NCBI GenBank assembly: GCA_025210265.1
Contig: JAOASD010000004.1
Location: forward strand, 62,001-126,000
DNA: 64,000 nucleotides
Reading direction: 5' to 3'
From: Pelagimonas sp.
Lineage (GTDB): Bacteria; Pseudomonadota; Alphaproteobacteria; Rhodobacterales; Rhodobacteraceae
In this document: in pieces, positions 48,242 through 59,840 of the stretch
Numbering within the stretch: the first letter of the stretch is position 1
Layout of the letters: every line of letters begins with the position of its first letter
Translations under genes and position numbers: made by a program
The notes under the pieces: generated by a model
Database searches by the model: none
What the model saw: the letters and a program-made list of their open reading frames with translations, nothing else
What the model was told of the DNA's origin: nothing

Positions 48242-48970
48242 ATGAAACTGGGTGTGTTGGGCTGTGGCACCATTGCCTCGGCGGTGGTACGGGGCATTGC
48301 GCAGGACGGGCATGACATCATTCTGTCGCGGCGCAGCAGCGTGGTGTCTGGCGCGCTTGCGGCCGAGTTCGGCTTTCCCGTGGCGGATAATCAGGCGGTG
48401 GTTGATGCCAGCGACGTGATCTTTCTGGGGCTGATGGCAGAAAGCGCGGGGGACATCCTGTCGGGGCTGAATTTCCGCCCCGAGCAAAAAATTGTGTCCT
48501 TCATGGCGGGCGCATCACTGGATCAAGTGGCGCAGATGGTCGCCCCGGCCAACGCCGCTGCGGTGATGATTCCTTTTCCCGGCATCGCGCAGGGCGGATC
48601 GCCGATCCTTGTGCTGGGCGATGATGGGTTGATTGATGCGCTGTTTGGCGCACGCAATCAGGTGGTGGCCCTGTCCTCAGATGCAGAGCTGACTGCCTGT
48701 CTGGCCGCGCAGGCCGTGCTGTCGCCTGCGGTGCGTATGGTCGGGGATGCGGCAGAATGGCTGGGTGCGCGGATGCAGGACAGCGCCAAGGGCGAGGCGT
48801 TCCTGCGCAGCCTTGTGGCATCCTCGCTGCAGAACGCGCATTGCGCCGACCTGATCGAGGCGCTGAACACGCCCGGCGGCTACAACCAGCGCCTGCGCCT
48901 GCATATGGAAGACAGCGGGATGCGCCGCGATCTGGTCGCGGGGCTGGAGGATCTGGAAAAGGGGATCTAG
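48242..48970 (+). CDS. Pyrroline-5-carboxylate reductase-like NAD(P)-binding protein
   Basis: From the ATG at 48242 (MKLGVLGCGTIASAVVRGIA) the protein is 242 residues, with the ProC-type N-terminal Rossmann domain and a shortened helical dimerisation domain (LGARMQDSAKGEAFLRSLVA, ALNTPGGYNQRLRLHM in place of the classic TSPGGTT). The altered C-terminus means it may reduce or oxidise another imine. It follows the demethylase-like gene by 12 bases and is last in the operon. Confidence 0.82.
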   Translation: MKLGVLGCGTIASAVVRGIAQDGHDIILSRRSSVVSGALAAEFGFPVADNQAVVDASDVIFLGLMAESAGDILSGLNFRPEQKIVSFMAGASLDQVAQMVAPANAAAVMIPFPGIAQGGSPILVLGDDGLIDALFGARNQVVALSSDAELTACLAAQAVLSPAVRMVGDAAEWLGARMQDSAKGEAFLRSLVASSLQNAHCADLIEALNTPGGYNQRLRLHMEDSGMRRDLVAGLEDLEKGI

Positions 48971-48973
48971 CGA

Positions 48974-49492
48974 TCAGCGGGTCGGGACACTGACCCGGAA
49001 CTGCACGGTCTCAACACCCGGATTTTCGTCGTAAATCCCGGCATTTGAACGGTGATCATAGCTAAGCCCAAAGCGCCAGCCCTGCCGGTTTTCATAGCCC
49101 AGTTCGACCCCGGATCGGAACGCGATCGGCCCGCCCAGATCAAACCCGCCATTGTCGAAATACAGGCCGGGCATGGAGTGCAGTTCGGCAAAGAACCGGT
49201 CGGAAATGTCGATTTTATAGGTCTGGCCAAAGCCGATCCAGGTTTCGCCATTCTCGCCAATGGACAGGCCCGCCGCGCTGCCAAACGGCCCGCGCTTGTG
49301 ACCCAGATCATAGCGCAGATAGATTTCGCTGGCGGGATCGGCGCGGCGTTCCAGAACTTCGCCCCCGGAAAACGCAACGCGCGGCGTCACATCGCTGCGC
49401 CCGAAACAGCCGGTTTCCGTGCCGCAATGGTTGCGGGTCATGTCGGTCAGCCCCAGCACCAGCATCAAAACTGCAAATGTTCCGTCGGCCAT
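48974..49492 (-). CDS. Lipid A 3-O-deacylase PagL family
   Basis: The 172-residue protein is a predicted 8-stranded outer-membrane barrel with the PagL active site: H147 and S149 (YDHRSNAGI) and E161 fourteen residues after the His. This His-Ser-Glu spacing matches characterised PagL. PagL removes the 3-O acyl chain of lipid A. The N-terminus (MADGTFAVLMLVLGLT) can serve as a signal peptide. It converges on the ProC-like gene with 3 bases between stops. Confidence 0.82.
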   Translation of the reverse strand: MADGTFAVLMLVLGLTDMTRNHCGTETGCFGRSDVTPRVAFSGGEVLERRADPASEIYLRYDLGHKRGPFGSAAGLSIGENGETWIGFGQTYKIDISDRFFAELHSMPGLYFDNGGFDLGGPIAFRSGVELGYENRQGWRFGLSYDHRSNAGIYDENPGVETVQFRVSVPTR

Positions 49493-49522
49493 GGTCGTCC
49501 TCCCGCCTGCCTGTCCCTTAGG

Positions 49523-50563
49523 TCATGTCGCAGATCGCAGGGTGAGTCCAGCCCCGCCCAGGCTGTGCTGTCGATAGGTGCCAGGTGTGGCCCCGGTCCA
49601 ACGGCGAAACGCGCGGTGGAAATTCGCCGCCGAGGAAAACCCCAGATCCTGCGAGATTTCCTCGATGCTTTTCTGTCCCTCCTGCAGATCGCGGATGGCA
49701 ATGTCGCGGCGCAGCCCGTCTTTGATCGCCTGAAACGAGGTGCCTTCGTCCTGCAGGCGGCGCATCAGGGTGCGGGGCGTGACGTTCAGCAATTGCGCGG
49801 CCCCCTCCAGATGGCAGCTTTCCCAGGCGCTGCGATACAGAAAGCCGCGAATTTGCAGCGATTGCGCATGGGCCAGCGAGCCGGTGAAAATCCAGTCGCG
49901 CGGGGCGCGGTTCAGGAAATCGGCAACCTGGGCAGAGCTGCGCGGCTGTGGCGGCCCCATCTGCGCCAGATCGAAACAGATGGCGGACATCTCTGCGCCA
50001 AACCGGACTTTGCTGGGAAAGATCACCGCGTAATCTGCGGCAAAGCTGGGGCGGTCAAAGGCAAATTGTACGGCGCGCACCGGGACTTCGTGCCCGGCCA
50101 GCCAGGACAGCAGCCCATGGGCCAGTTTCAGCATCAGCACATGGCCAAAGCGTTGCGGGATCTGCGGGCCGCGCGGTTGCAGGCTCAGGCAGGGCGCGCC
50201 GTTCTGGTCCTGCAGCACCAGCTGATAATCATCCAGCAGCAGGTTCCAGAAGGTCGAAAACCGGTGCAGCGCGGCCGGCAGGGTCGAGGCCTCGCGCACA
50301 GTCGTCATCAGATGTTGCAGGGCGCGGGCGCGCACCGGGCGGCTCCACAATCCCATCATTTCATCGCCGGTTTCCACCGCCGCGATCTGATACAGCCGCA
50401 CAATCTGATCCAGTGTCACCCGGCCATGCCCGGTCATCCCGGCACGGTCCAGAAACCCCTGCATCTGTTCGGGCGGGCAGCAGCGGCGCAATGCGTCCAG
50501 CCAGTCCTGCATAAAGGGTGCGGACAGGGTGGCCAGGGGGCTGGGATCTGGGGATGTGCTCAC
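49523..50563 (-). CDS. AraC-family regulator (OruR-type with N-terminal arabinose-binding-like domain)
   Basis: The protein has an N-terminal AraC_binding-type region and a C-terminal double HTH (CHLEGAAQLLNVTPRTLMRRLQ, IEEISQDLGFSSAANFHRAFRRWTG ATPGTYR). From the GTG at 50563 it is 346 residues; the frame is open to 50650 and the start is uncertain. It is divergent from an acyl-CoA dehydrogenase/hydratase operon, and regulators of this subgroup often control such adjacent catabolic genes. Confidence 0.87.
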   Translation of the reverse strand: MSTSPDPSPLATLSAPFMQDWLDALRRCCPPEQMQGFLDRAGMTGHGRVTLDQIVRLYQIAAVETGDEMMGLWSRPVRARALQHLMTTVREASTLPAALHRFSTFWNLLLDDYQLVLQDQNGAPCLSLQPRGPQIPQRFGHVLMLKLAHGLLSWLAGHEVPVRAVQFAFDRPSFAADYAVIFPSKVRFGAEMSAICFDLAQMGPPQPRSSAQVADFLNRAPRDWIFTGSLAHAQSLQIRGFLYRSAWESCHLEGAAQLLNVTPRTLMRRLQDEGTSFQAIKDGLRRDIAIRDLQEGQKSIEEISQDLGFSSAANFHRAFRRWTGATPGTYRQHSLGGAGLTLRSAT

Positions 50564-50666
50564 GGGGGCTTTGTCACTTTTTGATAGGGATTTGGCAAAT
50601 ATGAACGTCGCTTGTGGTTTGAACAACGCATATCTGGCGGTAACAAACAATTTGTGGATAAGGTGA

Positions 50667-52442
50667 ATGACCTATCAGGCTCCTCTGCGCGACATTCTTT
50701 TTGCGATTGAACATCTGTCGGCCTGGTCCGATGTGACGGCTCAGCCGCAGTATCAGGACATTGGCAAAGAGGATGCAGAGGCCGCGCTTGAGGCGCTGGG
50801 CCGCTTTAGCGCAGAGGTCATTGCCCCGCTGGCCCGTCTGGGTGATGAGGCCGGCGGCGCGCGTCTGGAGGGCGACAAGGTGGTTCTGCCGCAGGCCTTC
50901 CACGATGCCTATCAGCAATTTGTCGAGATGGGCTGGCAAAGCCTGTCTCACCCCGCCGATCATGGCGGCATGGGCTTGCCCCGCGCGGTGGGGGCTGCGG
51001 CGAGCGAAATCCTGAATGCCTCGGATCTCAGCTTTGCGCTGTGCCCGCTTTTGACCGATGGCGCGATCGAGGCGCTGCTGCTGTCGGGGTCAGAGGCCCA
51101 GCAGAATACCTATCTGGAAAAGCTGATCAGCGGGCAGTGGTCCGGCACCATGAACCTGACCGAACCGCAGGCGGGCAGCGATCTGGGCCGTGTGCGCACC
51201 AAAGCCGAGCGCCAGGAGGATGGCAGCTATGCCATCAGCGGCACCAAGATTTTCATCACCTTCGGCGAACATGAACTGTCGGAAAACATCGTGCATCTGG
51301 TGCTGGCCCGCACGGCGGATGCACCTGCTGGCCCCAAGGGGCTGAGCCTGTTCATCGTCCCGAAATATCTGGTCAATGATGATGGCAGCCTGGGCGCGCG
51401 CAACGATGTGCGCTGTGTCAGCGTGGAACATAAACTGGGCGTGCGCGCCAGCCCGACCGCTGTGCTGGATTATGCCGGGGCCACAGGGTTCCTAGTGGGC
51501 GAGGAAAATCGCGGGCTGGAATATATGTTCGTGATGATGAATGCCGCGCGCTTTGCCGTTGGGGTGCAGGGGGTTGCGGTGTCAGATCGTGCCTATCAAC
51601 ATGCCTTGGCCTATGCGCAGGACCGGGTGCAAAGCCGCCCTGTGGACGGGTCGGCACGTGATGCGGTGGCGATCATTGCCCACCCGGATGTGCGCCGGAT
51701 GCTGCTGCGCATGAAGGCCCTGACCGAAGGCGGCCGCGCGCTGGCGGTGGCCACGGCAGGTTGGCTGGATCTGGCCCAGCCGGGTGCGGGGGAAACCAAT
51801 GCCGACGCCCTGGCCATGGCCGAATTTCTTGTGCCGCTGGTCAAGGGGTTCTGCACGGAACGCTCTCTCGAAGTGACCTCGCTGGGGGTGCAGGTCCATG
51901 GCGGCATGGGCTTTATCGAGGAAACCGGCGTGGCGCAGTTCTATCGCGATGCGCGCATCCTGCCGATCTACGAGGGCACCACGGCCATTCAGGCCAATGA
52001 CCTGTTGGGGCGCAAGGTGATGCGCGATGGCGGCGACACGGCGCGGCGCTTTGCGGCGCTGGTGCAGGACACGGCGGATGCATTGTCGCAAGGCGGGGCC
52101 GAGGCGCAGGCCATTGGCGCGGCCCTGACCGCTGCGCTGGCGGATTACACCGCCGCGCTGGATTGGCTGATGCCGCAGGCGGGGCAGGATCCCAACGCGG
52201 CCTATGCGGGCGCAGTGCCGTTCCTGATGCTGACCGGTACGCTGGCCGCAGGTTGGCAGCTGGGGCGCAGCGCGCTGGTGGCCGAAGCGGCGATTGCCCG
52301 TGACGAGGATGTGGCGTTTATGCGTGAAAAGCGCGCCACGGCTTTGTTCTATGCCCAGCATATCCTGATCGACAGCGCCGCTGAGCGCGCGCGGGTCACG
52401 CTGGGCGCGGGGTCGCTGCTGGATGATGCGATCTCTCTTTAA
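50667..52442 (+). CDS. Long-form acyl-CoA dehydrogenase (DmdC-like, ~590 residues)
   Basis: The 591-residue flavoprotein has an extra N-terminal segment (MTYQAPLRDILFAIEHLSAW) and the ACAD core: MNLTEPQAGSDLG (FAD and substrate binding), VHGGMGFIEETGVAQFYRDA and RILPIYEGTTAIQANDLLGRK, where the catalytic Glu of IYEGT lies. The length and ends match the group that includes 3-methylmercaptopropionyl-CoA dehydrogenase DmdC of the DMSP demethylation pathway. The same group also contains other acyl-CoA dehydrogenases, so the substrate is not proved. The downstream gene is a crotonase 27 bases away. Confidence 0.9.
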   Translation: MTYQAPLRDILFAIEHLSAWSDVTAQPQYQDIGKEDAEAALEALGRFSAEVIAPLARLGDEAGGARLEGDKVVLPQAFHDAYQQFVEMGWQSLSHPADHGGMGLPRAVGAAASEILNASDLSFALCPLLTDGAIEALLLSGSEAQQNTYLEKLISGQWSGTMNLTEPQAGSDLGRVRTKAERQEDGSYAISGTKIFITFGEHELSENIVHLVLARTADAPAGPKGLSLFIVPKYLVNDDGSLGARNDVRCVSVEHKLGVRASPTAVLDYAGATGFLVGEENRGLEYMFVMMNAARFAVGVQGVAVSDRAYQHALAYAQDRVQSRPVDGSARDAVAIIAHPDVRRMLLRMKALTEGGRALAVATAGWLDLAQPGAGETNADALAMAEFLVPLVKGFCTERSLEVTSLGVQVHGGMGFIEETGVAQFYRDARILPIYEGTTAIQANDLLGRKVMRDGGDTARRFAALVQDTADALSQGGAEAQAIGAALTAALADYTAALDWLMPQAGQDPNAAYAGAVPFLMLTGTLAAGWQLGRSALVAEAAIARDEDVAFMREKRATALFYAQHILIDSAAERARVTLGAGSLLDDAISL

Positions 52443-52469
52443 CAGCCTGTCATCGCGAAAGGATCCGAC

Positions 52470-53279
52470 ATGATCACGCAGACTCATCTGCAGGGCTACG
52501 AAAATCTGGCGCTGGAGGAACGCGACAATGGGGTCGTGGTCGTCACGCTGAACCGCCCCACCAAGCGCAACGCGCTGGACACTGCCACAATCGAAGAGCT
52601 GGTGCGCTTTTACAGCGGGGCGCATATGGCGGGGGTCAAGGCCACGGTGCTGGCGGGCGAGGGGGATCATTTCTGCGCCGGTCTGGATCTGGTGGAACAT
52701 TGGAAAGCCGACCGCAGCCCGGATGAGTTCATGCATGTCTGCCTGCGCTGGCACGAAGCGTTCAACAAGATGGAATATGGCGGGGTGCCGGTGATTGCCG
52801 CGCTCAAGGGCGCTGTGGTTGGTGGCGGTCTGGAACTGGCCAGCGCCGCCCATGTACGGGTCATGGACCGGTCGACCTATTTCGCTCTGCCCGAAGGCCA
52901 GCGCGGCATCTTTACCGGTGGGGGCGCGACGATCCGCGTTTCTGACCTGATCGGCAAGGCGCGCATGATCGACATGATCCTGACCGGGCGTGTCTATCAG
53001 GGCGACGAGGCCGTGCAGCTGGGGCTGGCGCAATATATGGCCGAAGAGGACAGCCTGGCCATGGCGCTGGAACTGGCCGACCGCGTGGCACAGAACCTGC
53101 CGCTGACCAATTACGCGATCTGTTCGGCGATCAGCCATCTGAACAACATGTCGGGCATGGATGCCGCCTATGCCGAGGCCGTGGTGGCCGGTGTGGTCAA
53201 CACCCAGCCCGCGGCGCGCGCCCGGCTCGAAGCCTTTGCCAACAAGACCGCCGCGCGGGTGCGTCCGAACGAAACCTAA
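52470..53279 (+). CDS. Enoyl-CoA hydratase-family protein (DmdD-like candidate)
   Basis: The 269-residue crotonase has oxyanion-hole segments [10 protein letters not shown] and [20 protein letters not shown], and a catalytic acid region [19 protein letters not shown] with Glu in PEGQ. Pairing with a DmdC-like dehydrogenase and a length close to characterised DmdD (about 267 residues) suggest a methylthioacryloyl-CoA hydratase. Generic enoyl-CoA hydratase is the safe assignment. AAAGGATCC precedes the ATG. Confidence 0.87.
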   Translation: MITQTHLQGYENLALEERDNGVVVVTLNRPTKRNALDTATIEELVRFYSGAHMAGVKATVLAGEGDHFCAGLDLVEHWKADRSPDEFMHVCLRWHEAFNKMEYGGVPVIAALKGAVVGGGLELASAAHVRVMDRSTYFALPEGQRGIFTGGGATIRVSDLIGKARMIDMILTGRVYQGDEAVQLGLAQYMAEEDSLAMALELADRVAQNLPLTNYAICSAISHLNNMSGMDAAYAEAVVAGVVNTQPAARARLEAFANKTAARVRPNET

Positions 53280-53319
53280 GGTCCGAACAAAGACCAGGAA
53301 CACTCTCGTGCCTGCGGTG

Positions 53320-53370
53320 CAGGTCCTATTCATTTTCCAGCGATAGGCGCGGAAAAATGAATGGGGCCTG
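53320..53370 (+). other. Long imperfect hairpin downstream of the hydratase gene
   Basis: ATTCATTTTCC (53328-53338) pairs with GGAAAAATGAAT (53351-53362), flanked by outer complementary CAGGTCC and GGGGCCTG. The 349-base gap before acnB holds this hairpin, the next one and a possible promoter, but no gene. Confidence 0.55.
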
Positions 53371-53389
53371 TGTCTGCCGCGCGGGGGAA

Positions 53390-53426
53390 CTGACCGGGTG
53401 CAGGGAGAATGGAGGCACCCGGTCAG
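53390..53426 (+). terminator. Strong hairpin between the hydratase gene and acnB
   Basis: CTGACCGGGTGC (53390-53401) and GCACCCGGTCAG (53415-53426) form a perfect 12-bp stem with a 13-base loop. Only a weak T-rich tail (CTTATATT) follows, so it may be a processing or attenuation structure rather than a classical terminator. Confidence 0.5.
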
Positions 53427-53514
53427 CTTATATTGCGCGCGCATAGGCCCGCGCCTTTACGTCGCCCTTTCTGTGAAAGATCTTGATTGCCCGGCCCGGC
53501 TGCCGCAAAACGTC

Positions 53515-53541
53515 TTGAACGCCAATCTCATTTGGTATACA
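53515..53541 (+). promoter_or_regulatory. Possible acnB promoter
   Basis: TTGAAC at 53515-53520 and TATACA at 53536-53541 are separated by 15 bases and lie 88 bases before the acnB ATG. The spacing is shorter than ideal. Confidence 0.3.
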
Positions 53542-53628
53542 TTCGCATACAGCAAGCTTGTCCCGGCGCGCCAGACTATTCTGAGACCGGTGTTCAGGCT
53601 GAACCAAACACTAAATGCCGGGATAGCC

Positions 53629-56418
<2,790 letters not shown>

Positions 56419-56452
56419 ACCGCAATGCCATCTGGCATGGTTTTGAAACGGA

Positions 56453-56486
56453 CCCTTCCCCGGACGCGGGGGAGGGTTTTTCTTTT
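56453..56486 (+). terminator. Terminator of acnB
   Basis: CCCTTCCCCG (56453-56462) pairs with CGGGGGAGGG (56467-56476), a 10-bp stem with one G-T wobble and a 4-base loop, followed by a T-rich tract. Confidence 0.88.
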
Positions 56487-56589
56487 TCTGCGGCTCTGCC
56501 TGTGATCGGGTTTGTTCTGCCGCGCGGGCTGTGCCACGCTTGTCATGTTGCGCGGGGCCCATTGCCCGCGTCAGAGAGCGGAGCAGAAC

Positions 56590-57555
56590 ATGTCAGGACA
56601 TGGCTATGAATCGGGGCGGCTGAACCTGCCTTTTGTTGGGATCTCGACCTTTGGCAAAAAGCCCTATGTGGCGGATTGGGACGCGATTGATGCGGATGTG
56701 GCAATTCTGGGCGCGCCGTTTGATTTTGGCTGCCAGTTCCGCCCCGGCGCCCGGTTTGGTCCGCGCGCGGTGCGCGAGGCCTCGACCCTGTTCAGCTTTG
56801 GCCATGCCGGGGCGTATGATCACGAGGATGACGCGACCTATCTGGGCGAAGAGGTGCGGATCGTCGATCTGGGCGATGCGGATATTGTTCACACCAAGAC
56901 CGATGAAAGCCACGCCAATATCGAATACGGGGTGAAAAAGATCCTGGATGCCGGGGCGCTGCCCGTGACCATCGGCGGCGATCATTCGATCAACATCCCC
57001 TGCATTCGCGCCTATGAAGAAGATTGCGCAAAGAACGGCCCGATCCATGTGGTGCAGATCGACGCCCATCTGGATTTTGTCGATGAACGCCATGGCGTGA
57101 CCGAAGGCCATGGCAACCCGATGCGCCGCGCGATTGAAAAGGACTATGTCAGCGGCATGACCCAGCTGGGCATCCGCAACGTGTCCTCTACCGCCAAAGA
57201 GGGGTACGAGGACGCCCGCGCCCGTGGCTCTGACATTCTGTCAGTGCGGCAGGTGCGCAAACTGGGCACCGAGGCGGTGCTGGCCCGGATCCCCGAGGGT
57301 GCGCGGTACTATGTCACCATCGACATTGACGCTTTCTGCCCCTCGATTGCGCCGGGCACCGGCACGCCCAGCCATGGCGGGTTTCTGTATTATGACGTGC
57401 TTGAAATCCTGCAGGGGCTAAGCAAACAGGGCACTGTGGTGGGCATTGATCTGGTCGAGGTCGCCCCGGCCTATGATCCCAGCGAAAGCACCCAGATCCT
57501 GGCCGCGCAGCTGTTGCTGAACTTTCTCGGGTTCATTTTTCACAACCGGGGTTAG
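56590..57555 (+). CDS. Ureohydrolase of the agmatinase (SpeB) family
   Basis: From the ATG at 56590 (MSGHGYESGRLNLPFVGIST) the protein is 321 residues. The dinuclear manganese site is visible: GGDHSI, DAHLDFVDERHG and DIDAFCPSIAPGTGTP. The segment DIDAFCPS differs from the usual DIDxxDP, so the guanidino substrate may not be agmatine; guanidinobutyrate or related compounds are possible. A polyamine or arginine-derived nitrogen role is likely. It converges on the ThDP enzyme gene. Confidence 0.88.
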   Translation: MSGHGYESGRLNLPFVGISTFGKKPYVADWDAIDADVAILGAPFDFGCQFRPGARFGPRAVREASTLFSFGHAGAYDHEDDATYLGEEVRIVDLGDADIVHTKTDESHANIEYGVKKILDAGALPVTIGGDHSINIPCIRAYEEDCAKNGPIHVVQIDAHLDFVDERHGVTEGHGNPMRRAIEKDYVSGMTQLGIRNVSSTAKEGYEDARARGSDILSVRQVRKLGTEAVLARIPEGARYYVTIDIDAFCPSIAPGTGTPSHGGFLYYDVLEILQGLSKQGTVVGIDLVEVAPAYDPSESTQILAAQLLLNFLGFIFHNRG

Positions 57556-57557
57556 GC

Positions 57558-59186
57558 TCAGATCCGCATCCGGGGCACGTGATCAGGATCCAGATGCAGT
57601 TCCAGCAGGGCGGGGCCTTTGATTCCGTCCAGCTGGGCGATGGCTGCGTCCAGTTCCCGTAGCGAGCGCACCTCGATCCCGGTGCCGCCAAGGGCGGTGG
57701 CCGTGGCCGCAAATGAGGGCCAGTCAAAGGTGGTCAGGCCGGGATCCATCTTGCGGTCGCGGAATTGGATATGTTCTGCGCCATAGGCGGCGTCATTGCA
57801 CAGGATCACGGTCAGGTTCAGCCCCAGCCGCACGGCTGTGTTAAATTCATTGATGCCGCCCATCATAAAACCGCCATCGCCGGTGAACATCACCACGGGC
57901 CGATCCGGGGCGGCGATGGCTGCGCCGATCCCCTCTTGCAGACCCAGCCCGATAGAGCCGAAATCTACCGTGGCAACAAAGCTTTGCGGGTCAGGGGCCG
58001 AGATGCGGCACCAGACCTCGGTCATAAAGCGCCCGCCATCTGTCACCAGAATGCGGTCTTTGGGCATGGCGTGTTCCAGCCGTTCCAGCGCGGGGATATA
58101 GGGCACGGTGCCTGTGGCCTGCGCGCGGGTCGGTTCGGGCGGATGATGGGTCAGCGCCTGCGGGTCCAGATCGCGGGTAAAGCCGCTGGCGGGGATCTCG
58201 GCCTGGTCCAGCCAGTAGATGAAATTCTCGGCGCTTAGCCCGGCATCGGCCACCAGTGCTGCGTCGGGATGCACCGCATGGCCAATCGCATGGCCATTGG
58301 TGTCGACCTGCACAATCCGCTTGCCCGCGATCAGTTTCCCCTGATCGGTGGTGAAATCATGCAGCGCCGCGCCAAACACGATCAGGCAATCGGACTGGGC
58401 GATAACCTCGTAGGTGGCGGGGGTGCTGAGCGTGCCAAAGATGTCCAGATTATAGGGGTGTCCGGTGAACAGGGCCTTGGCCTTGAGCGTTGTGGCCAGG
58501 GGGGCTTCCAGCCGGTCGGCCAGACGGATCAGGCTGTCGCGCGCATGGATGGCACCACGCCCGGCCAGGATCATCGGACGCCGGGCCGATGCGATCATGC
58601 CCACGGCTTCGTCCAGAACCGGGCCTTCGGGCGCATAGGCGGGGGTGTCGAAATGCGTGTGCTGGATCGGGTCATAGGGCGTGGTTTGCCACATGAAATC
58701 GGCGGGCATGTTCAGCACGATGGGGCGGCGTTCGGCCTTGGCACGGTACACCGCGCGGGCCACATCGCGCGTGGCGGTTTCGGGCTGGCGCAGCTGGACA
58801 AAGCCCGCGCCGGTGGCTTTGACCACTTCGCGCTGGTCGATGGATTGCAGATGGCGGGGGTTCAGGGTCGGGGTGTCCCCGGCTAGCAGAACCATGGGGA
58901 TCCTGCCGCGTGTGGCTTCGGTCAGGGCGGTGACGCAGTTGGTCAGAGCAGGGCCATGGGTGATGGTTGCCACGCCCAATCCCCCGCTGACCTGCGCATA
59001 GGCCGATGCCATCAGAACCGCGCTGCCCTCATGCGCGGCGGGGATGAACTGGCCGCCGCAGCCGCGCATAAAGTGATCGGCCATGAACAGGTTGGCATCG
59101 CCCATCAGCCCGAACAGTGTGGTCACATCATGATCTGTCAGCGCCTGTGCGAGGGCTTCGTAAACGTGGATTGGCTGGGCGGGCAT
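57558..59186 (-). CDS. Thiamine-diphosphate enzyme of the acetolactate-synthase-like group
   Basis: From the ATG at 59186 (MPAQPIHVYEALAQALTDHD), behind AGGAG, the protein is 542 residues. It has the three ThDP-fold domains, the catalytic Glu53 (AAHEGSAV) and the ThDP/Mg motif GDGGFMMGGINEFNTAV..LNLTVILCND. It could be a decarboxylase, a lyase or a 2-oxoacid carboligase; sequence alone does not decide. It is divergent from an Lrp-family regulator, which probably controls it. Confidence 0.88.
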   Translation of the reverse strand: MPAQPIHVYEALAQALTDHDVTTLFGLMGDANLFMADHFMRGCGGQFIPAAHEGSAVLMASAYAQVSGGLGVATITHGPALTNCVTALTEATRGRIPMVLLAGDTPTLNPRHLQSIDQREVVKATGAGFVQLRQPETATRDVARAVYRAKAERRPIVLNMPADFMWQTTPYDPIQHTHFDTPAYAPEGPVLDEAVGMIASARRPMILAGRGAIHARDSLIRLADRLEAPLATTLKAKALFTGHPYNLDIFGTLSTPATYEVIAQSDCLIVFGAALHDFTTDQGKLIAGKRIVQVDTNGHAIGHAVHPDAALVADAGLSAENFIYWLDQAEIPASGFTRDLDPQALTHHPPEPTRAQATGTVPYIPALERLEHAMPKDRILVTDGGRFMTEVWCRISAPDPQSFVATVDFGSIGLGLQEGIGAAIAAPDRPVVMFTGDGGFMMGGINEFNTAVRLGLNLTVILCNDAAYGAEHIQFRDRKMDPGLTTFDWPSFAATATALGGTGIEVRSLRELDAAIAQLDGIKGPALLELHLDPDHVPRMRI

Positions 59187-59218
59187 GGCGGGCTCCTGTG
59201 TCTGCGCTGAGATCAGGA

Positions 59219-59280
59219 TAGCGCAGTGCCCATGCGTGGGATGTGTATATTTCACCTTGGCTGCGCTATTATTGCGCAAT
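59219..59280. promoter_or_regulatory. Array of TGCGC-type half sites, candidate Lrp operator
   Basis: TAGCGCA (59219-59225), its reverse complement TGCGCTA (59262-59268) and the perfect palindrome ATTGCGCAAT (59271-59280) occur in the 152-base gap between the divergent ThDP-enzyme and Lrp genes. Lrp-type octamers commonly bind such arrays. Confidence 0.5.
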
Positions 59281-59338
59281 CCGTGCGTCAATATATGCTT
59301 TTGTGCTGGAAGCGTGTATAGCGGGGCAGGAGGCCCCA

Positions 59339-59809
59339 ATGGATCAATTCGACCTACGCATTCTGACAGCCCTGCAAGAGGACGGCGCCCTGACCAATGC
59401 CGCCCTGTCCGACCGTGTGCATCTGTCCCCGTCCCAATGTTCGCGCCGCCGCGCCGCGCTGGAGGCCGAGGGCATCATCGACGGCTACACCGCGCGGCTG
59501 AATGCGGCGCAGCTGGGGTTTTCGCTGCGTGCGGTGGTGCGGCTCAGCTTGAAATCCCATGACCGCGACGCCGATGCCGCGTTTTCGCGCTGGCTGTCTG
59601 CGCAGCCCGAGATCCAGCTGGCCTTTTCCACCTCGGGCGATGCGGATTACATCCTGCTGGTGTCGGTCCGCAGCCTGGAGGCGTTTTCGGATTTTGTGCA
59701 TGAACGTCTGCTGCGCCAGCCGCAGATCGCCCAGGTGCGGTCGGATTTTGTGCTGAAAACCCTGAAGGACAGCGCCGCGCTGGATCTGCTGGCGCTGGAG
59801 CACGGGTAA
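59339..59809 (+). CDS. Lrp/AsnC-family regulator
   Basis: From the ATG at 59339 (MDQFDLRILTALQEDGALTN), behind CAGGAGG, the protein is 156 residues. It has the Lrp HTH (NAALSDRVHLSPSQCSRRRA) and a C-terminal RAM ligand domain (EIQLAFSTSGDADYILLVSV). It is divergent from the ThDP enzyme, the usual placement for a specific amino-acid-responsive regulator. Confidence 0.93.
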   Translation: MDQFDLRILTALQEDGALTNAALSDRVHLSPSQCSRRRAALEAEGIIDGYTARLNAAQLGFSLRAVVRLSLKSHDRDADAAFSRWLSAQPEIQLAFSTSGDADYILLVSVRSLEAFSDFVHERLLRQPQIAQVRSDFVLKTLKDSAALDLLALEHG

Positions 59810-59840
59810 GCCCGCACAGGCCCGCACAGGCCCGCATATG

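Noticed and set aside
59811-59838. Short tandem repeat of CCCGCACAGG, about 2.7 copies
   Set aside because: Too short and too few copies for CRISPR or a VNTR locus; no CRISPR array was seen anywhere in the window.
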